Below are positions 1 to 8,717 of a stretch of DNA of 64,000 nucleotides, piece after piece; the first letter of the stretch is position 1, and each line of letters starts with the position of its first letter. The stretch spans positions 1 to 64,000 of the forward strand of contig JALOAI010000013.1 of the NCBI GenBank assembly GCA_023228945.1, in the 5' to 3' direction. This DNA is from Pigmentiphaga sp. (GTDB lineage Bacteria > Pseudomonadota > Gammaproteobacteria > Burkholderiales > Burkholderiaceae_B). The notes beneath the pieces are model-generated. The model was not told the origin of the DNA. It was given only the letters and a program-made list of their open reading frames with translations, and did not search any database. The position numbers and the translations under genes are program-made.

Positions 1-80
1 CCCTCGGGCAGCCAGTCCTTCAGCGAGCACGGCAGCAGCAACAGTTGATCGGGAGTGTAGGGGCGATAGGTCGTCGGCAT
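1..80 (-). CDS. IS1182-family transposase, N-terminal fragment (runs off left edge)
   Basis: Only the first 26 codons lie in the window. They begin MPTTYRPYTPDQ, then a run of leucines, then KDWLPE. This matches my recollection of the N-terminus of IS1182-type DDE transposases (a pattern like RPYxPDQLLLLP followed by DWLPE). The start is the ATG read on the minus strand from position 80. A small hairpin (GGCGGT / ACCGCC, 100-115) lies between this start and the end of ftsB and could belong to the element end or to a weak terminator. Completeness of the transposase cannot be judged here, and the family call rests on a short stretch. Confidence 0.6.
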   Translation of the reverse strand, partial: MPTTYRPYTPDQLLLLPCSLKDWLPE

Positions 81-162
81 GGCTGCTATTTTACCGAGAG
101 GCGGTTCCTACCGCCCACGCTCCTAGGAGAACTTGACCCGCATCAAAGGCTGGCCTCGGGCT

Positions 163-450
163 TCAAGGCTCGATCAGACGGATGTAGATCTCGTCGGGCT
201 GGACCAGGCCGAGCCCGAGGCGGGCCCGTTCTTCGACGGCTTCGGTACCGGATTGCAGGTCGCGGACTTCGGCCTCGAGCGCCGCATTGCGCAGGCGCAG
301 ACCCGCATTGAGATCACGTTGCGTGCTGACCTGGCGCTGCATGTCGCGCAGGTCGAGCCAGCCGCCCTTGCCCAGCCACAAAGGATACTGGATAAGCAGC
401 ACCGCCCCGGCCAGGGCCAGGGCCACCCAACGTATGGGATCGTGGAACAC
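163..450 (-). CDS. ftsB: Cell division protein FtsB (septum formation initiator)
   Basis: This is a 95-residue bitopic membrane protein of the divisome; FtsB works with FtsL and FtsQ to activate septal peptidoglycan synthesis. A single hydrophobic segment covers about residues 8-26, followed by a periplasmic coiled coil rich in Leu, Glu and Arg (about 33-75). The GTG start at 450 is chosen because it gives a standard FtsB length and has a GGAGAAA ribosome-binding site just upstream. It lies directly downstream of eno on the same strand, the usual eno-ftsB pairing in proteobacteria. A GC-rich hairpin (493-511) without a T-run separates the two genes. Confidence 0.9.
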   Translation of the reverse strand: MFHDPIRWVALALAGAVLLIQYPLWLGKGGWLDLRDMQRQVSTQRDLNAGLRLRNAALEAEVRDLQSGTEAVEERARLGLGLVQPDEIYIRLIEP

Positions 451-536
451 GGGCTTTCTCCGGAGGGCGGTGAAGTGTGCGGCGCCGCTACGGCGGGCCG
501 CCGCGGCCCGCGCAACCGCGATCGACGCAGCAGCGA

Positions 537-1823
537 TCAGCGCAGGTTGTAGAAGGCTTCGCGGCCGGGGTAATGGGCAACGTCGCCGAGATCTTCTTCG
601 ATGCGCAGCAATTGGTTGTACTTGGCGATGCGATCGGAACGCGACAGCGACCCGGTTTTGATCTGCAGCGCATTGGTGGCCACGGCGATATCGGCAATGG
701 TGGTGTCTTCGGTTTCGCCCGAGCGGTGCGACACCACGGCGGTGTAGCCCGCGCGCTTGGCCATTTCGATGGCGGCGAAGGTTTCGGTAAGCGTGCCGAT
801 CTGGTTGATCTTGATCAGGATGGAGTTGGCCACGCCCTGGGCGATGCCTTCTTTCAGGATGCGGGTATTGGTGACGAAGAGGTCGTCGCCCACCAGTTGC
901 ACCTTGCGGCCAAGCTGCTGGGTGAGTATCTTCCAGCCTTCCCAGTCGTTCTCGGCCATGCCGTCTTCGATGGAAATGATGGGATATTTGTCGCACCAGG
1001 TGGCCAGCAGATTGGAGAGGCCGGCGGCATCCAGCGCCACGCCGCCCTCGCCCGCCAGGTGATAGCGGCCATCGCGATAGAACTCGGAGCTGGCGCAATC
1101 GAGCGCCAGGGCCATTTGCGTGCCGGGCTCGTAGCCGGCCTGTTCCACGGCCTGCAGAATGAGCTGGATGGCCTCTTCGTGGTTGGCCAGGGTGGGGGCG
1201 AAGCCGCCTTCGTCGCCCACGGCGGTGGACATGCCTTTGTCGTGGATCAGCGTCTTGAGGGCGTGGAAGGTTTCGGCGCCCATGCGCAGGGCTTCGGAGA
1301 AGCTCGACGCGCCCACCGGCACGATCATGAACTCCTGGAAGTCGAGGTTGTTGTTGGCGTGTGCGCCGCCATTGATGACGTTCATCATCGGCACCGGCAT
1401 GCTCATGGCGCCGCTGCCGCCGAAGTAGCGGTACAGCGGCAGATTGGTTTCTTCGGCGGCGGCGCGCGCCACGGCCATGCTGACGGCCAGCGTGGCGTTG
1501 GCGCCCAGGCGCTCTTTGTTGTCGGTGCCGTCGAGATCGATCAGGAGATTGTCGAGAAAAGCCTGCTCCTGGGCGTCGAGGCCCACCAGCGCTTCGGCGA
1601 TCTCAGTGTTGATGTTTTCGACGGCTTTGAGCACGCCCTTGCCGAGGTAGCGGCCGGCATCGCCATCGCGCAGTTCGACGGCTTCGCGGGTGCCGGTGGA
1701 AGCGCCGGACGGCACCGCGGCCCGGCCCATCGCGCCCGACTCGAGCAGGACGTCGCACTCGACGGTGGGATTGCCGCGCGAATCCATGATTTCGCGGCCG
1801 ATGATGTCAACGATGGCACTCAT
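537..1823 (-). CDS. eno: Enolase (phosphopyruvate hydratase)
   Basis: Cytosolic glycolytic enzyme that interconverts 2-phosphoglycerate and phosphoenolpyruvate, and an RNA degradosome component in some proteobacteria. The 428-residue length is standard. Visible family motifs include the N-terminal EIMDSRGNPTVE, the Mg2+-binding acidic residues in ALDCASSEF, SIEDGM and VGDDLF, the lysine in LIKINQIGT and the signature SHRSGETEDTTI near the C-terminus. The start codon ATG overlaps the kdsA stop (TAATG), so the two are probably translationally coupled. The order pyrG-kdsA-eno-ftsB on one strand is typical of beta- and gammaproteobacteria and suggests a housekeeping operon. Confidence 0.98.
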   Translation of the reverse strand: MSAIVDIIGREIMDSRGNPTVECDVLLESGAMGRAAVPSGASTGTREAVELRDGDAGRYLGKGVLKAVENINTEIAEALVGLDAQEQAFLDNLLIDLDGTDNKERLGANATLAVSMAVARAAAEETNLPLYRYFGGSGAMSMPVPMMNVINGGAHANNNLDFQEFMIVPVGASSFSEALRMGAETFHALKTLIHDKGMSTAVGDEGGFAPTLANHEEAIQLILQAVEQAGYEPGTQMALALDCASSEFYRDGRYHLAGEGGVALDAAGLSNLLATWCDKYPIISIEDGMAENDWEGWKILTQQLGRKVQLVGDDLFVTNTRILKEGIAQGVANSILIKINQIGTLTETFAAIEMAKRAGYTAVVSHRSGETEDTTIADIAVATNALQIKTGSLSRSDRIAKYNQLLRIEEDLGDVAHYPGREAFYNLR

Positions 1824-2743
1824 TAGGCTGTGACTCCGAGTTGATTTTCGAGGAATTCGGTGGATTTGACGACTTGGTCGATGGCCCGCAGCGACTGCAG
1901 CAGTTGCGGCATCAGCTCCAGCGGCACCGCATTGGGACCGTCGGACAGGGCCTTGGCCGGCTCGGGGTGGGTTTCCATGAAGAGCCCGGCCACGCCCGCG
2001 GCCACGGCGGCGCGGGCCAGCACGGGGACGAATTCGCGTTGGCCGCCTGAGGCCGTGCCCTGCCCGCCCGGCAGTTGCACCGAATGCGTGGCGTCGAAGA
2101 CGACCGGGCAATGGGTTTGGCGCATGATCGCCAGCGAACGCATATCGGACACCAGGTTATGGTAGCCGAAGGACGCGCCGCGCTCGCAGACCAGCAGGTT
2201 GCGGCCGTCGTGGCCGGCTTCGAGCGAAGCCTCGCGGGCCTTGAGCACCACCTGCAGCATGTCTTCGGGCGCCAGGAACTGCCCCTTTTTGATATTGACC
2301 GGCTTGCCGGTGGCCGCGCAGGCCCGGATGAAATCGGTTTGCCGGCACAGGAAGGCTGGCGTTTGCAGGACGTCCACCACCGCCGCTACCTCGGCGACCT
2401 GGCTGGTGTCGTGTACGTCGGTGAGCACCGGCACCTGGAGCTGCTCACGCACGTCGGCCAGGATGGCCAGGCCCTCGTCCATGCCGGGGCCGCGATAAGA
2501 GCGGCCCGAACTGCGATTGGCTTTGTCGAACGAGCTTTTGTAGATGAAGGGAATACCCAGGCGGGCGCAGAGTTCACGCAGGGCGCCGGCGGTGTCGAAA
2601 GCCATCTGCCGGGATTCGATGACGCAGGGCCCGGCGATCAGGAAAAACGGCTCGCGCAGACCCACCGTGTAGCCGCAAAGCGACATGGGCCGGGAGGTCT
2701 CGCCTGCCACGGACGGCGGAGTGAGCGTGGGGGCGGTGTCCAT
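1823..2743 (-). CDS. kdsA: 3-deoxy-D-manno-octulosonate 8-phosphate synthase
   Basis: Condenses phosphoenolpyruvate with arabinose 5-phosphate to make KDO-8-phosphate for lipopolysaccharide inner core. Family motifs seen include FLIAGPCVIES, YKSSFDKANRSS, GTDVHD-like LTDVHDTSQV, KKGQFLAPEDM and FDATHSVQLPGG. The ATG at 2743 gives 306 residues with a Thr/Pro-rich leader of about 20 residues; a second ATG at 2686 would give 287 residues, nearer the usual 280-285. Neither has a strong ribosome-binding site. I kept 2743 because it follows the pyrG stop by one base and a GAGG lies just upstream. The 3' end overlaps the eno start. Confidence 0.95.
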   Translation of the reverse strand: MDTAPTLTPPSVAGETSRPMSLCGYTVGLREPFFLIAGPCVIESRQMAFDTAGALRELCARLGIPFIYKSSFDKANRSSGRSYRGPGMDEGLAILADVREQLQVPVLTDVHDTSQVAEVAAVVDVLQTPAFLCRQTDFIRACAATGKPVNIKKGQFLAPEDMLQVVLKAREASLEAGHDGRNLLVCERGASFGYHNLVSDMRSLAIMRQTHCPVVFDATHSVQLPGGQGTASGGQREFVPVLARAAVAAGVAGLFMETHPEPAKALSDGPNAVPLELMPQLLQSLRAIDQVVKSTEFLENQLGVTA

Positions 2744-2744
2744 C

Positions 2745-4400
2745 TCAGGCCTCGGTCGCCGCACGGCGCGCCTTGTGTTGCAGCGCCGCCTTGACGTAGC
2801 TGCTGAACAGCGGGTGCCCATCGCGCGGGGTGGAAGTGAATTCGGGATGGAACTGCACGCCCATGAACCAGGGATGGGTGGGAAGCTCCATGATCTCGGG
2901 CAGGCTTTCGGTAGGCGTGCGCGCGCTGATGACCAGGCCGCCCTCTTCGAGCTTGGGGACGTAGAGGTTGTTGACCTCGTAGCGATGGCGGTGGCGCTCG
3001 TAGACGTCGGCGCCGTAGATCTGGGCCGCTCGCGTACCCGGCTTGACCGGCACGCGCTGCGCGCCCTTGCGCATGGTGCCGCCAAGGTTGGAGTCGACAT
3101 CGCGGCGTTCGATCTGGCCTTCGCGGTCTTGCCATTCGGTGATCAGCGCCACCACCGGATGCATGGCGTCGGGTTCGAACTCGGTGCTGTTGGCGCCCGA
3201 GAGACCCACCACGTGGCGGGCGAACTCGACCACGGCCAATTGCATGCCCAGGCAGATGCCGAGGTAAGGCACGTTGTTCTCGCGGGCGTAGCGAATGGCT
3301 TGGATCTTGCCCTCGGTGCCGCGCTTGCCGAAGCCGCCCGGCACCAGGATGGCGTCGAGCCCCTGGAGGACGCCGCAACCGTTGGCCTCGACTTCTTCGG
3401 AATCGATGTAATCGATGACGACCTTGCAGCGGGCGTGGATGCCGGCGTGCGTGAGGGCCTCGGTGAGCGACTTGTAGGACTCGGTGAGGTCGACATACTT
3501 GCCGACCATGCCGATGTGGACCTCCTCGGTGGGGTTGGCCTTGGCCTCGAGGAGGTGCTCCCAGATCGCGAGATCGGCCGCCGGCGGATGCATGCCCAGG
3601 GCATCGCAGATGAGGTCGTCGAGCCCCTGCTGGTGCAGCATGCCGGGAATCTTGTAGATGGAATCGACATCCCAGACCGAGATCACGGCATCGAGCGGCA
3701 CGTTGGAGAATAGCGAGATCTTGGCGCGCTCGTCGTCGGGGATGGGGCGATCGGCGCGGCACAGCAACGCATCGGGATAGATGCCGATTTCGCGCAGTTT
3801 TTGCACCGAGTGCTGGGTGGGCTTGGTTTTGAGTTCGCCCGCCGAGGCAATGAACGGCACCAGCGTGAGATGCACGAAGGCCGCATGCCCGCGCCCCAGG
3901 CGCAGGCTCATCTGGCGCGCGGCTTCGAGGAAAGGCAGAGACTCGATATCGCCCACGGTGCCGCCGATCTCGCAGATGGCGATATCGGTTTCGGCGCCAT
4001 AGGCGGCGTGCGCCCCACGCACGATGAAATCCTGGATTTCGTTGGTGATGTGGGGAATGACCTGCACCGTTTTACCGAGATAATCGCCGCGGCGCTCTTT
4101 GCGCAGCACGGACTCGTAGATTTGTCCCGTGGTGAAGTTGTTGACCCGCCGCATCCGCGCCGAAATGAAACGCTCGTAGTGGCCGAGATCGAGGTCGGTT
4201 TCGGCGCCATCCTCGGTGACGAACACCTCGCCGTGCTGGAACGGGCTCATGGTGCCCGGATCGACGTTGATGTAGGGATCAAGCTTGAGCATGGTGACTT
4301 TCAAGCCCCGCGATTCGAGGATCGCGCCCAGGGACGCGGCCGCGATGCCCTTGCCAAGCGAGGACACCACACCGCCGGTGACGAATACGTATTTGGTCAT
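2745..4400 (-). CDS. pyrG: CTP synthase
   Basis: Glutamine-dependent amination of UTP to CTP, the last step of pyrimidine nucleotide synthesis. The 551-residue protein has the N-terminal amidoligase domain (MTKYVFVTGGVVSSLGKG with the P-loop, then the DPYINVDPGTMSP motif). The C-terminal class I glutamine amidotransferase domain has the nucleophile motif PYLGICLGMQ, and a His-Pro-Glu triad end in GVQFHPEF. The ATG at 4400 is used rather than one four codons upstream because it matches the conserved MTKYVFVTGG start. It leads the minus-strand pyrG-kdsA-eno-ftsB set. Confidence 0.98.
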   Translation of the reverse strand: MTKYVFVTGGVVSSLGKGIAAASLGAILESRGLKVTMLKLDPYINVDPGTMSPFQHGEVFVTEDGAETDLDLGHYERFISARMRRVNNFTTGQIYESVLRKERRGDYLGKTVQVIPHITNEIQDFIVRGAHAAYGAETDIAICEIGGTVGDIESLPFLEAARQMSLRLGRGHAAFVHLTLVPFIASAGELKTKPTQHSVQKLREIGIYPDALLCRADRPIPDDERAKISLFSNVPLDAVISVWDVDSIYKIPGMLHQQGLDDLICDALGMHPPAADLAIWEHLLEAKANPTEEVHIGMVGKYVDLTESYKSLTEALTHAGIHARCKVVIDYIDSEEVEANGCGVLQGLDAILVPGGFGKRGTEGKIQAIRYARENNVPYLGICLGMQLAVVEFARHVVGLSGANSTEFEPDAMHPVVALITEWQDREGQIERRDVDSNLGGTMRKGAQRVPVKPGTRAAQIYGADVYERHRHRYEVNNLYVPKLEEGGLVISARTPTESLPEIMELPTHPWFMGVQFHPEFTSTPRDGHPLFSSYVKAALQHKARRAATEA

Positions 4401-4463
4401 TGCCGAGAACACCGCGTGGGGGCCGCGGCGCAGGGTGGAAATAGGGATTATAGCCGCCCGCGG

Positions 4464-5039
4464 CTACCCCCGAACCCCCGGATCGCGTTTACGGACTTCG
4501 ACAATTCCCCGATCGCCATCCACCCTCACCCAGTCGCCGTTCTCGATGCACTCGAACGGGTCGCGGTCGAAATCGGTGACCGAAGGCGCGCGCGTGACGA
4601 CCGCTCCCAGAGCGATTTTGGTGGTCATCTCGGTGAACAGCATGGCCGCCGGCGCGACCCCCATGGTGCGCGTAAGGTGGAAAGCATTGGACCAGCCCGA
4701 CGAGCCCTTGGCGCCGGGGAACAGCAGGACTTTACCGGCGAAACTGATACCTCTGAGCTCATGGTGGGTTTCCACCACCGTGCCGGTACGGGAGTCGATG
4801 CCGCCCCAGCCCGAAATATGCTGGCGCGTGACCAGCGCCTCGCCCTCGGCCACGCCGGGCACGATGCCCCGGCCCCGCAGCTGGAGGGTGAAACCGCCCT
4901 CGGCGGTGGTGGGAGCCGCCGCCGCGGCGGACGTTCCGGCGGGCGAAGGCGCAGAGGCCGGAGCGATGCTGCCCGCGTCGCTCGGCGCAGCGTCGCTGGC
5001 CCGGATCGTGACAGGCTTGGGTGTGCTGGTGATGGTCAT
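4464..5039 (-). CDS. Aconitase X small (swivel) subunit, DUF126 family
   Basis: Second subunit of a two-chain aconitase-X-type dehydratase. The DUF126/swivel domain spans about residues 47-190, with GRGIVPGVAEGEAL, a glycine/serine turn LLFPGAKGSSGW and a C-terminal beta segment ending in VEVRKRDPGV. Characterised members act as cis-3-hydroxy-L-proline dehydratase in bacteria or phosphomevalonate dehydratase in archaea. The MEP-pathway genes ispD and ispF in this window argue against a mevalonate role. The first 45 or so residues are an Ala/Pro/Ser/Thr-rich low-complexity extension not usual for the family. The ATG overlaps the large-subunit stop (ATGA), so the subunits are coupled. The true substrate is unknown. 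Confidence 0.85.
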   Translation of the reverse strand: MTITSTPKPVTIRASDAAPSDAGSIAPASAPSPAGTSAAAAAPTTAEGGFTLQLRGRGIVPGVAEGEALVTRQHISGWGGIDSRTGTVVETHHELRGISFAGKVLLFPGAKGSSGWSNAFHLTRTMGVAPAAMLFTEMTTKIALGAVVTRAPSVTDFDRDPFECIENGDWVRVDGDRGIVEVRKRDPGVRG

Positions 5040-6319
5040 GGCAGTCTCCCGTTCCAGCGGCCGGTGCAGGCCGCGTCGATACAATCGGCGGTGGTGCCGA
5101 ACCAGGCCTCCACCCCCAGGATGGCGGGCAGGTAATGGGCCTGCTTGGCGGAGTCCAGGGCCACCACCTTGGTGCCCTTGGGCGTGGCGCGGCTCATCGC
5201 CGAACAACTGTCGGCGAAGATCTTGCCGCCGGCCGCTTCGATAATGGCGGTATAGCCGTTCTGGTCGGCCAGGGTCTTGATCGCCCGCGGCGTGAAGATC
5301 CACAGCTCGCAGTTTTCGTGCACCTTGCGCCCCTCGATCAGGCGGGCGGCCTCCCAGATCTGCTCGATGGTGTAGTGCGGGCAGCCGAGCATGACGTAAT
5401 CCACATCGGTGGCGGCGCCGTTGGCGTTGAGGCGTTCGTACACCGCGCGGCGCTCGGCCGCGCCATAGCGCACGCGCGCCACCGGGCGGTTGCCGCCCAT
5501 CGCCTGTTCGTAGGTGTGGGCCTCGGGCGTGACGCCCACCAGATGATACATCTCGACCCCGCCCGACGACGCCGCGGCGGCACCGAAATGCTTGAGCCGC
5601 TGCAGGTTGGGCACCGGGCCGATCCCCTGCACCACCGGCACCTTATCCTGCACGAAGTCGCCGATGAAATAACCCAGCATGCCCCAGTCGGCCGTGCTTT
5701 CCACGACGAGATCGAGATCGACGACATGGGTGCCGCGCCGGTTTTCGTCGACGTGATAGCCCCAGTACGGGATGCGCCCGGTGAGCATGGCCGCGCCGGT
5801 GCTCTCGCGCCCTTCGGTATTGGTGCGCGCGCCCAGCACCGAGTTGCAGTAGATCACCGCCGACGACTCCATCCAGGCGCAGTGCTCGCCCCGGGTGGGC
5901 ACATTGCCGACTTGGTAGGGGGTACAGGTATTCATCAACTGCACGCCCAGGCCGGCGGCATAGGCTTCGCTTTTGCGATAGAACTGCACGATCTCTTCGG
6001 AGACCCCCATCGCCTCGGGCTGGTTGGGATCGAAGCCCAACTGCAAATGGCTGGTAAAGGTTTTGAGCTTGGGAATCGGCACCACTTCGTCGCTATCGAG
6101 ACTGAACTCGGAGAACACCGCATCGAAGCCGCCGCGCTGCACCGCGAAGTCGCGCATGAACGGCGTGGTAGCGGTAACGGTGCCGGCCACGTTGCGGGTT
6201 TCGACCAGGCGTTCGGCCCCCAGCGCGGTGCCGTAGCGCCAGAGCAGGTCCATCGCGCGCGCCACCGCCGGGCCGTCCCGGCCCTCCAGCATCGCGCGCT
6301 CGTCGTCGGTGAGTTTCAT
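5036..6319 (-). CDS. Aconitase X large (catalytic) subunit, DUF521 family
   Basis: A 427-residue protein of the DUF521/aconitase-X catalytic family, which binds an iron-sulfur cluster and dehydrates a hydroxy acid or hydroxy-imino acid. Likely cluster and active-site cysteines are in NTCTPYQ, IYCNSVLGART, MLGCPHY and FADSCSAMSR. The N-terminus (MKLTDDERAML) is typical. It overlaps the preceding iclR stop (ATGA) and the following small-subunit start, so IclR, large and small subunits form a tight coupled unit. With the FAD oxidoreductase and divergent Bug receptor this looks like a complete catabolic locus. Candidate substrates are cis-3-hydroxyproline or another hydroxy acid; nothing in the sequence fixes which. 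Confidence 0.9.
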   Translation of the reverse strand: MKLTDDERAMLEGRDGPAVARAMDLLWRYGTALGAERLVETRNVAGTVTATTPFMRDFAVQRGGFDAVFSEFSLDSDEVVPIPKLKTFTSHLQLGFDPNQPEAMGVSEEIVQFYRKSEAYAAGLGVQLMNTCTPYQVGNVPTRGEHCAWMESSAVIYCNSVLGARTNTEGRESTGAAMLTGRIPYWGYHVDENRRGTHVVDLDLVVESTADWGMLGYFIGDFVQDKVPVVQGIGPVPNLQRLKHFGAAAASSGGVEMYHLVGVTPEAHTYEQAMGGNRPVARVRYGAAERRAVYERLNANGAATDVDYVMLGCPHYTIEQIWEAARLIEGRKVHENCELWIFTPRAIKTLADQNGYTAIIEAAGGKIFADSCSAMSRATPKGTKVVALDSAKQAHYLPAILGVEAWFGTTADCIDAACTGRWNGRLP

Positions 6320-7161
6320 ACCAATGCCTCTTGGGTAAGGGCCGGACGGGCTTCGAAGGTGCCGCCGATCTCGCCCGCCACCTGCTGGATCAGATCCCGC
6401 AGGCGGGGGGCGATATCGCGTTCGAGCCGCTCGGCTGGAAAATCGTAGGCCGCGCCGCCGAAGTTGATGGCCATGACGTCGCCATGGGCATCGCGCAGCG
6501 GCATGGCGATGGAGTTGATGTCGCGATGGAACTCGCCGATCGATAGGCAATAGCCCTGGCGGCGGCCGGCCTCGAGGGCGGTACTCAGGTCGCGCCCCTG
6601 GCGGCTCCAGTCGTCGCCGCGGGCCAGCGCCAGCGAATCGAGCAATTGTGCGCGCTGGACATCGTCGCAGGCCAGCAGATAGGCCCGGCCCAAGGCGGAA
6701 TGGGTGAGCGGCACCCGCGAGCCGACATCGAGCCGCGGCGCCAGCAGCACCGAATGGGCCCGGCAGGCTTCGATCAGCACCAGTTCCAGCCCTTCGCGAA
6801 TCGCCAGGTAGATGGTGCCCTGGCATTCGTTGGCCAGGGCCTGCATCAGCGGACGCGCCACCGCGCGCACATCGAGCCCGACCAGGAAGACCCTGGCGAG
6901 CGCGACCACCCCCGCGCCCAGCATGAAGCCGCCGCCCGAGGGCGCTGGCCGCAGCATCCCCTGTCCCACGAGAGTGGCCACCAGGCGCACCACGGTGGGC
7001 CGCGGGATGCCGGTCAGCCGCTCGAATTCGGCATAGCCCAGCAGGGGCGCCTGCTCGGTGAAGCAGCGCAGAAGACCCAGGCCGCGGTCGAGTGCGCCGA
7101 CGGTATCGCCTTTGGCCGCGGCCTCGGTCTGGCGAACGCGGCGGCCTTGAGCCGGTTCCAT
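6316..7161 (-). CDS. IclR-family transcriptional regulator
   Basis: A 281-residue DNA-binding regulator. An N-terminal winged helix-turn-helix (about residues 20-85, with ALDRGLGLLRCF, then GIPRPTVVRLVATL) is followed by the IclR effector-binding domain (about 95-270). These proteins usually sense a pathway metabolite and control a neighbouring catabolic operon. It sits between the FAD oxidoreductase (11-nt gap) and the aconitase-X large subunit (ATGA overlap), so it is probably cotranscribed with its targets and autoregulated. A 17-bp palindrome at 8718-8734, resembling the family's TGGAAA-type operator, lies in the divergent promoter region and is the likely binding site. Confidence 0.9.
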   Translation of the reverse strand: MEPAQGRRVRQTEAAAKGDTVGALDRGLGLLRCFTEQAPLLGYAEFERLTGIPRPTVVRLVATLVGQGMLRPAPSGGGFMLGAGVVALARVFLVGLDVRAVARPLMQALANECQGTIYLAIREGLELVLIEACRAHSVLLAPRLDVGSRVPLTHSALGRAYLLACDDVQRAQLLDSLALARGDDWSRQGRDLSTALEAGRRQGYCLSIGEFHRDINSIAMPLRDAHGDVMAINFGGAAYDFPAERLERDIAPRLRDLIQQVAGEIGGTFEARPALTQEALV

Positions 7162-7172
7162 CGCCGCTGGCC

Positions 7173-8633
7173 TCAGTTGGCGGCGGCTTCGGCCGCGACC
7201 GAGGGCGAATCGGCGGCATCGCCAGGGCGCAGATACACGCCTTGCTTCACCAGCGCCCGCTGCAGCTCGGCCACGTCGACCTGCCGCGGCTGGACACCAC
7301 GCGACACCGCCAGGGCGGCCGCCGTGCCGGCGGCCTGGCCGGTGATCCAGCACTGCGGAATCTCGCGCATGAAGCCATGCGAATTGCGGTCGCAGGAGAT
7401 ATGGCGGCCAGCGGCCAGCACGCCGTCGAGCTGGCGGGGCAGGAGCGCGCCGTAGGGGATGGAAACGTTGGGAAATTTAGGCGATACCGCCGGGGTAACG
7501 CCGACTTCGTCGGCCAGCGCCTCGCCCGTGGGCCATTGGCTGCGCAACACGGCCCCGACGCCTTTGAGGCGGCGGGTGTGGCGTACGCCGATCTGCGGGC
7601 CGCTGAGCATCATGAAGGCATTCTCGAAGCCCGGCGCATGCTGGCGGAAGAAAGCTTCGTGCGCCGCCATCGCGCGGTGCGAACGGACCTCGACAGTGGT
7701 GAGATCGTCGACATCGAGCCCGGAATAGCCCGATTGCCGCGGCCCCATGAACAGCGCGACATCGTTGCGCCACGAGACGAAGGGCCGTTCGAACAGGCCG
7801 CATTCCTCGCGGCCCCGGGCCATGAACTCGGCGAACTGCTCGGGCTGGCCGGCCTTGAATTCGAGCCAGCGCTCCATGTCGACGCCGCCCAGCAGGAAGG
7901 CGGTGTTGGTGCAATGGTGCACGTCGCCCTGCTCGATGTCGTTGTCGAACTCGCCGCCGGCCCGGGCGAACATATCGCCATCGCCGGTGCAATCGATCAC
8001 CACATCGGCCAGGATGGCCATGCGGCCCTCTTTGCTCTCGAACACAGCGCCCTTGACGACGCCGTTTTCAACGATGGGTACCGACGCCCAGGAATGGTAG
8101 ACGAGCTTGACGCCACGCTCGATCAGCAGCTCTTGCGACAGCAGCTTGAGATTTTCGGGGTCGATGGTGGGCGACCAGGTGACCACGCCATGATAGGCCG
8201 CCGTGCGGTTGGCCCAGTGCGCGGCTTTTTGCGGATCACGCGAGCCCCACTCGGCGCGCGACGGACCGGCCACCGCGTCGACCGGCAGGCGGTCGAACAA
8301 TTCTTCGGCAAAACCGCGGATGACCAGCTTGCCCTCCCAATCGGTCATGCGGTCGATCCAGAGCACCAGGCCGCCGGTGGACAGGCCGCCCAGATGGTTG
8401 TAGCGCTCGAGCAGCACGACATCGGCCCCCTCGCGCGCCGCGGCCGCCGCCGCCGCCGTACCCGACGGACCGCCGCCGACCACAAGCACGCCGCAGCGGC
8501 GGTAGATTTTGACTTCGCGTGCGGGTTCCGTCCAGCTGCCGAGGTTGGGGCGTGGTTCCTTCTCGAGGCTGGGGTCGCGATCGAAGATATCCGACGACAG
8601 GATGCGTTCGTCGGAACGGGCGATGGTTCTCAT
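7173..8633 (-). CDS. FAD-dependent oxidoreductase (FAD_oxidored family)
   Basis: A 486-residue flavoprotein with an N-terminal dinucleotide-binding fold after an approximately 45-residue leader: VLVVGGGPSGTAAA (about 50-65), then the acidic turn VLLERYNHLGG. Further FAD contacts are IDCTGDGDMFARAG and, near the C-terminus, VLAAGRHISCDRNSHG. The fold is the PF12831 type found in catabolic dehydrogenases and reductases of unknown substrate. The ATG at 8633 was chosen because GGAG lies about 9 nt upstream; an ATG at 8672 lacks a ribosome-binding site. As the first gene of the operon it probably acts before or after the aconitase-X step on the same compound, which is inference from context. Confidence 0.85.
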   Translation of the reverse strand: MRTIARSDERILSSDIFDRDPSLEKEPRPNLGSWTEPAREVKIYRRCGVLVVGGGPSGTAAAAAAAREGADVVLLERYNHLGGLSTGGLVLWIDRMTDWEGKLVIRGFAEELFDRLPVDAVAGPSRAEWGSRDPQKAAHWANRTAAYHGVVTWSPTIDPENLKLLSQELLIERGVKLVYHSWASVPIVENGVVKGAVFESKEGRMAILADVVIDCTGDGDMFARAGGEFDNDIEQGDVHHCTNTAFLLGGVDMERWLEFKAGQPEQFAEFMARGREECGLFERPFVSWRNDVALFMGPRQSGYSGLDVDDLTTVEVRSHRAMAAHEAFFRQHAPGFENAFMMLSGPQIGVRHTRRLKGVGAVLRSQWPTGEALADEVGVTPAVSPKFPNVSIPYGALLPRQLDGVLAAGRHISCDRNSHGFMREIPQCWITGQAAGTAAALAVSRGVQPRQVDVAELQRALVKQGVYLRPGDAADSPSVAAEAAAN

Positions 8634-8652
8634 GGCTAAGCTCCGTGGGATA

Positions 8653-8671
8653 TGCAAATTATGAACTTGCA
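8653..8671. promoter_or_regulatory. Inverted repeat upstream of the FAD oxidoreductase
   Basis: TGCAA and TTGCA arms are separated by 9 nt, in an AT-rich stretch about 20 bp before the oxidoreductase start. It may be a half-conserved regulator site or part of the promoter. The short arms make this weak on its own. Confidence 0.3.
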
Positions 8672-8717
8672 AATCATTTTTTGCGTCATGGTCGACATCA
8701 TACCCGGGAAAATCCTA

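Noticed and set aside
477..1826. 449-codon plus-strand frame opposite enolase
   Set aside because: Rich in Gly, His and Arg with no family motif, and exactly antisense to a complete, well-conserved eno.
4464..6319. Aconitase X as a phosphomevalonate dehydratase
   Set aside because: ispD and ispF of the MEP pathway are present, and no mevalonate genes or decarboxylase/prenyltransferase partners accompany the locus.
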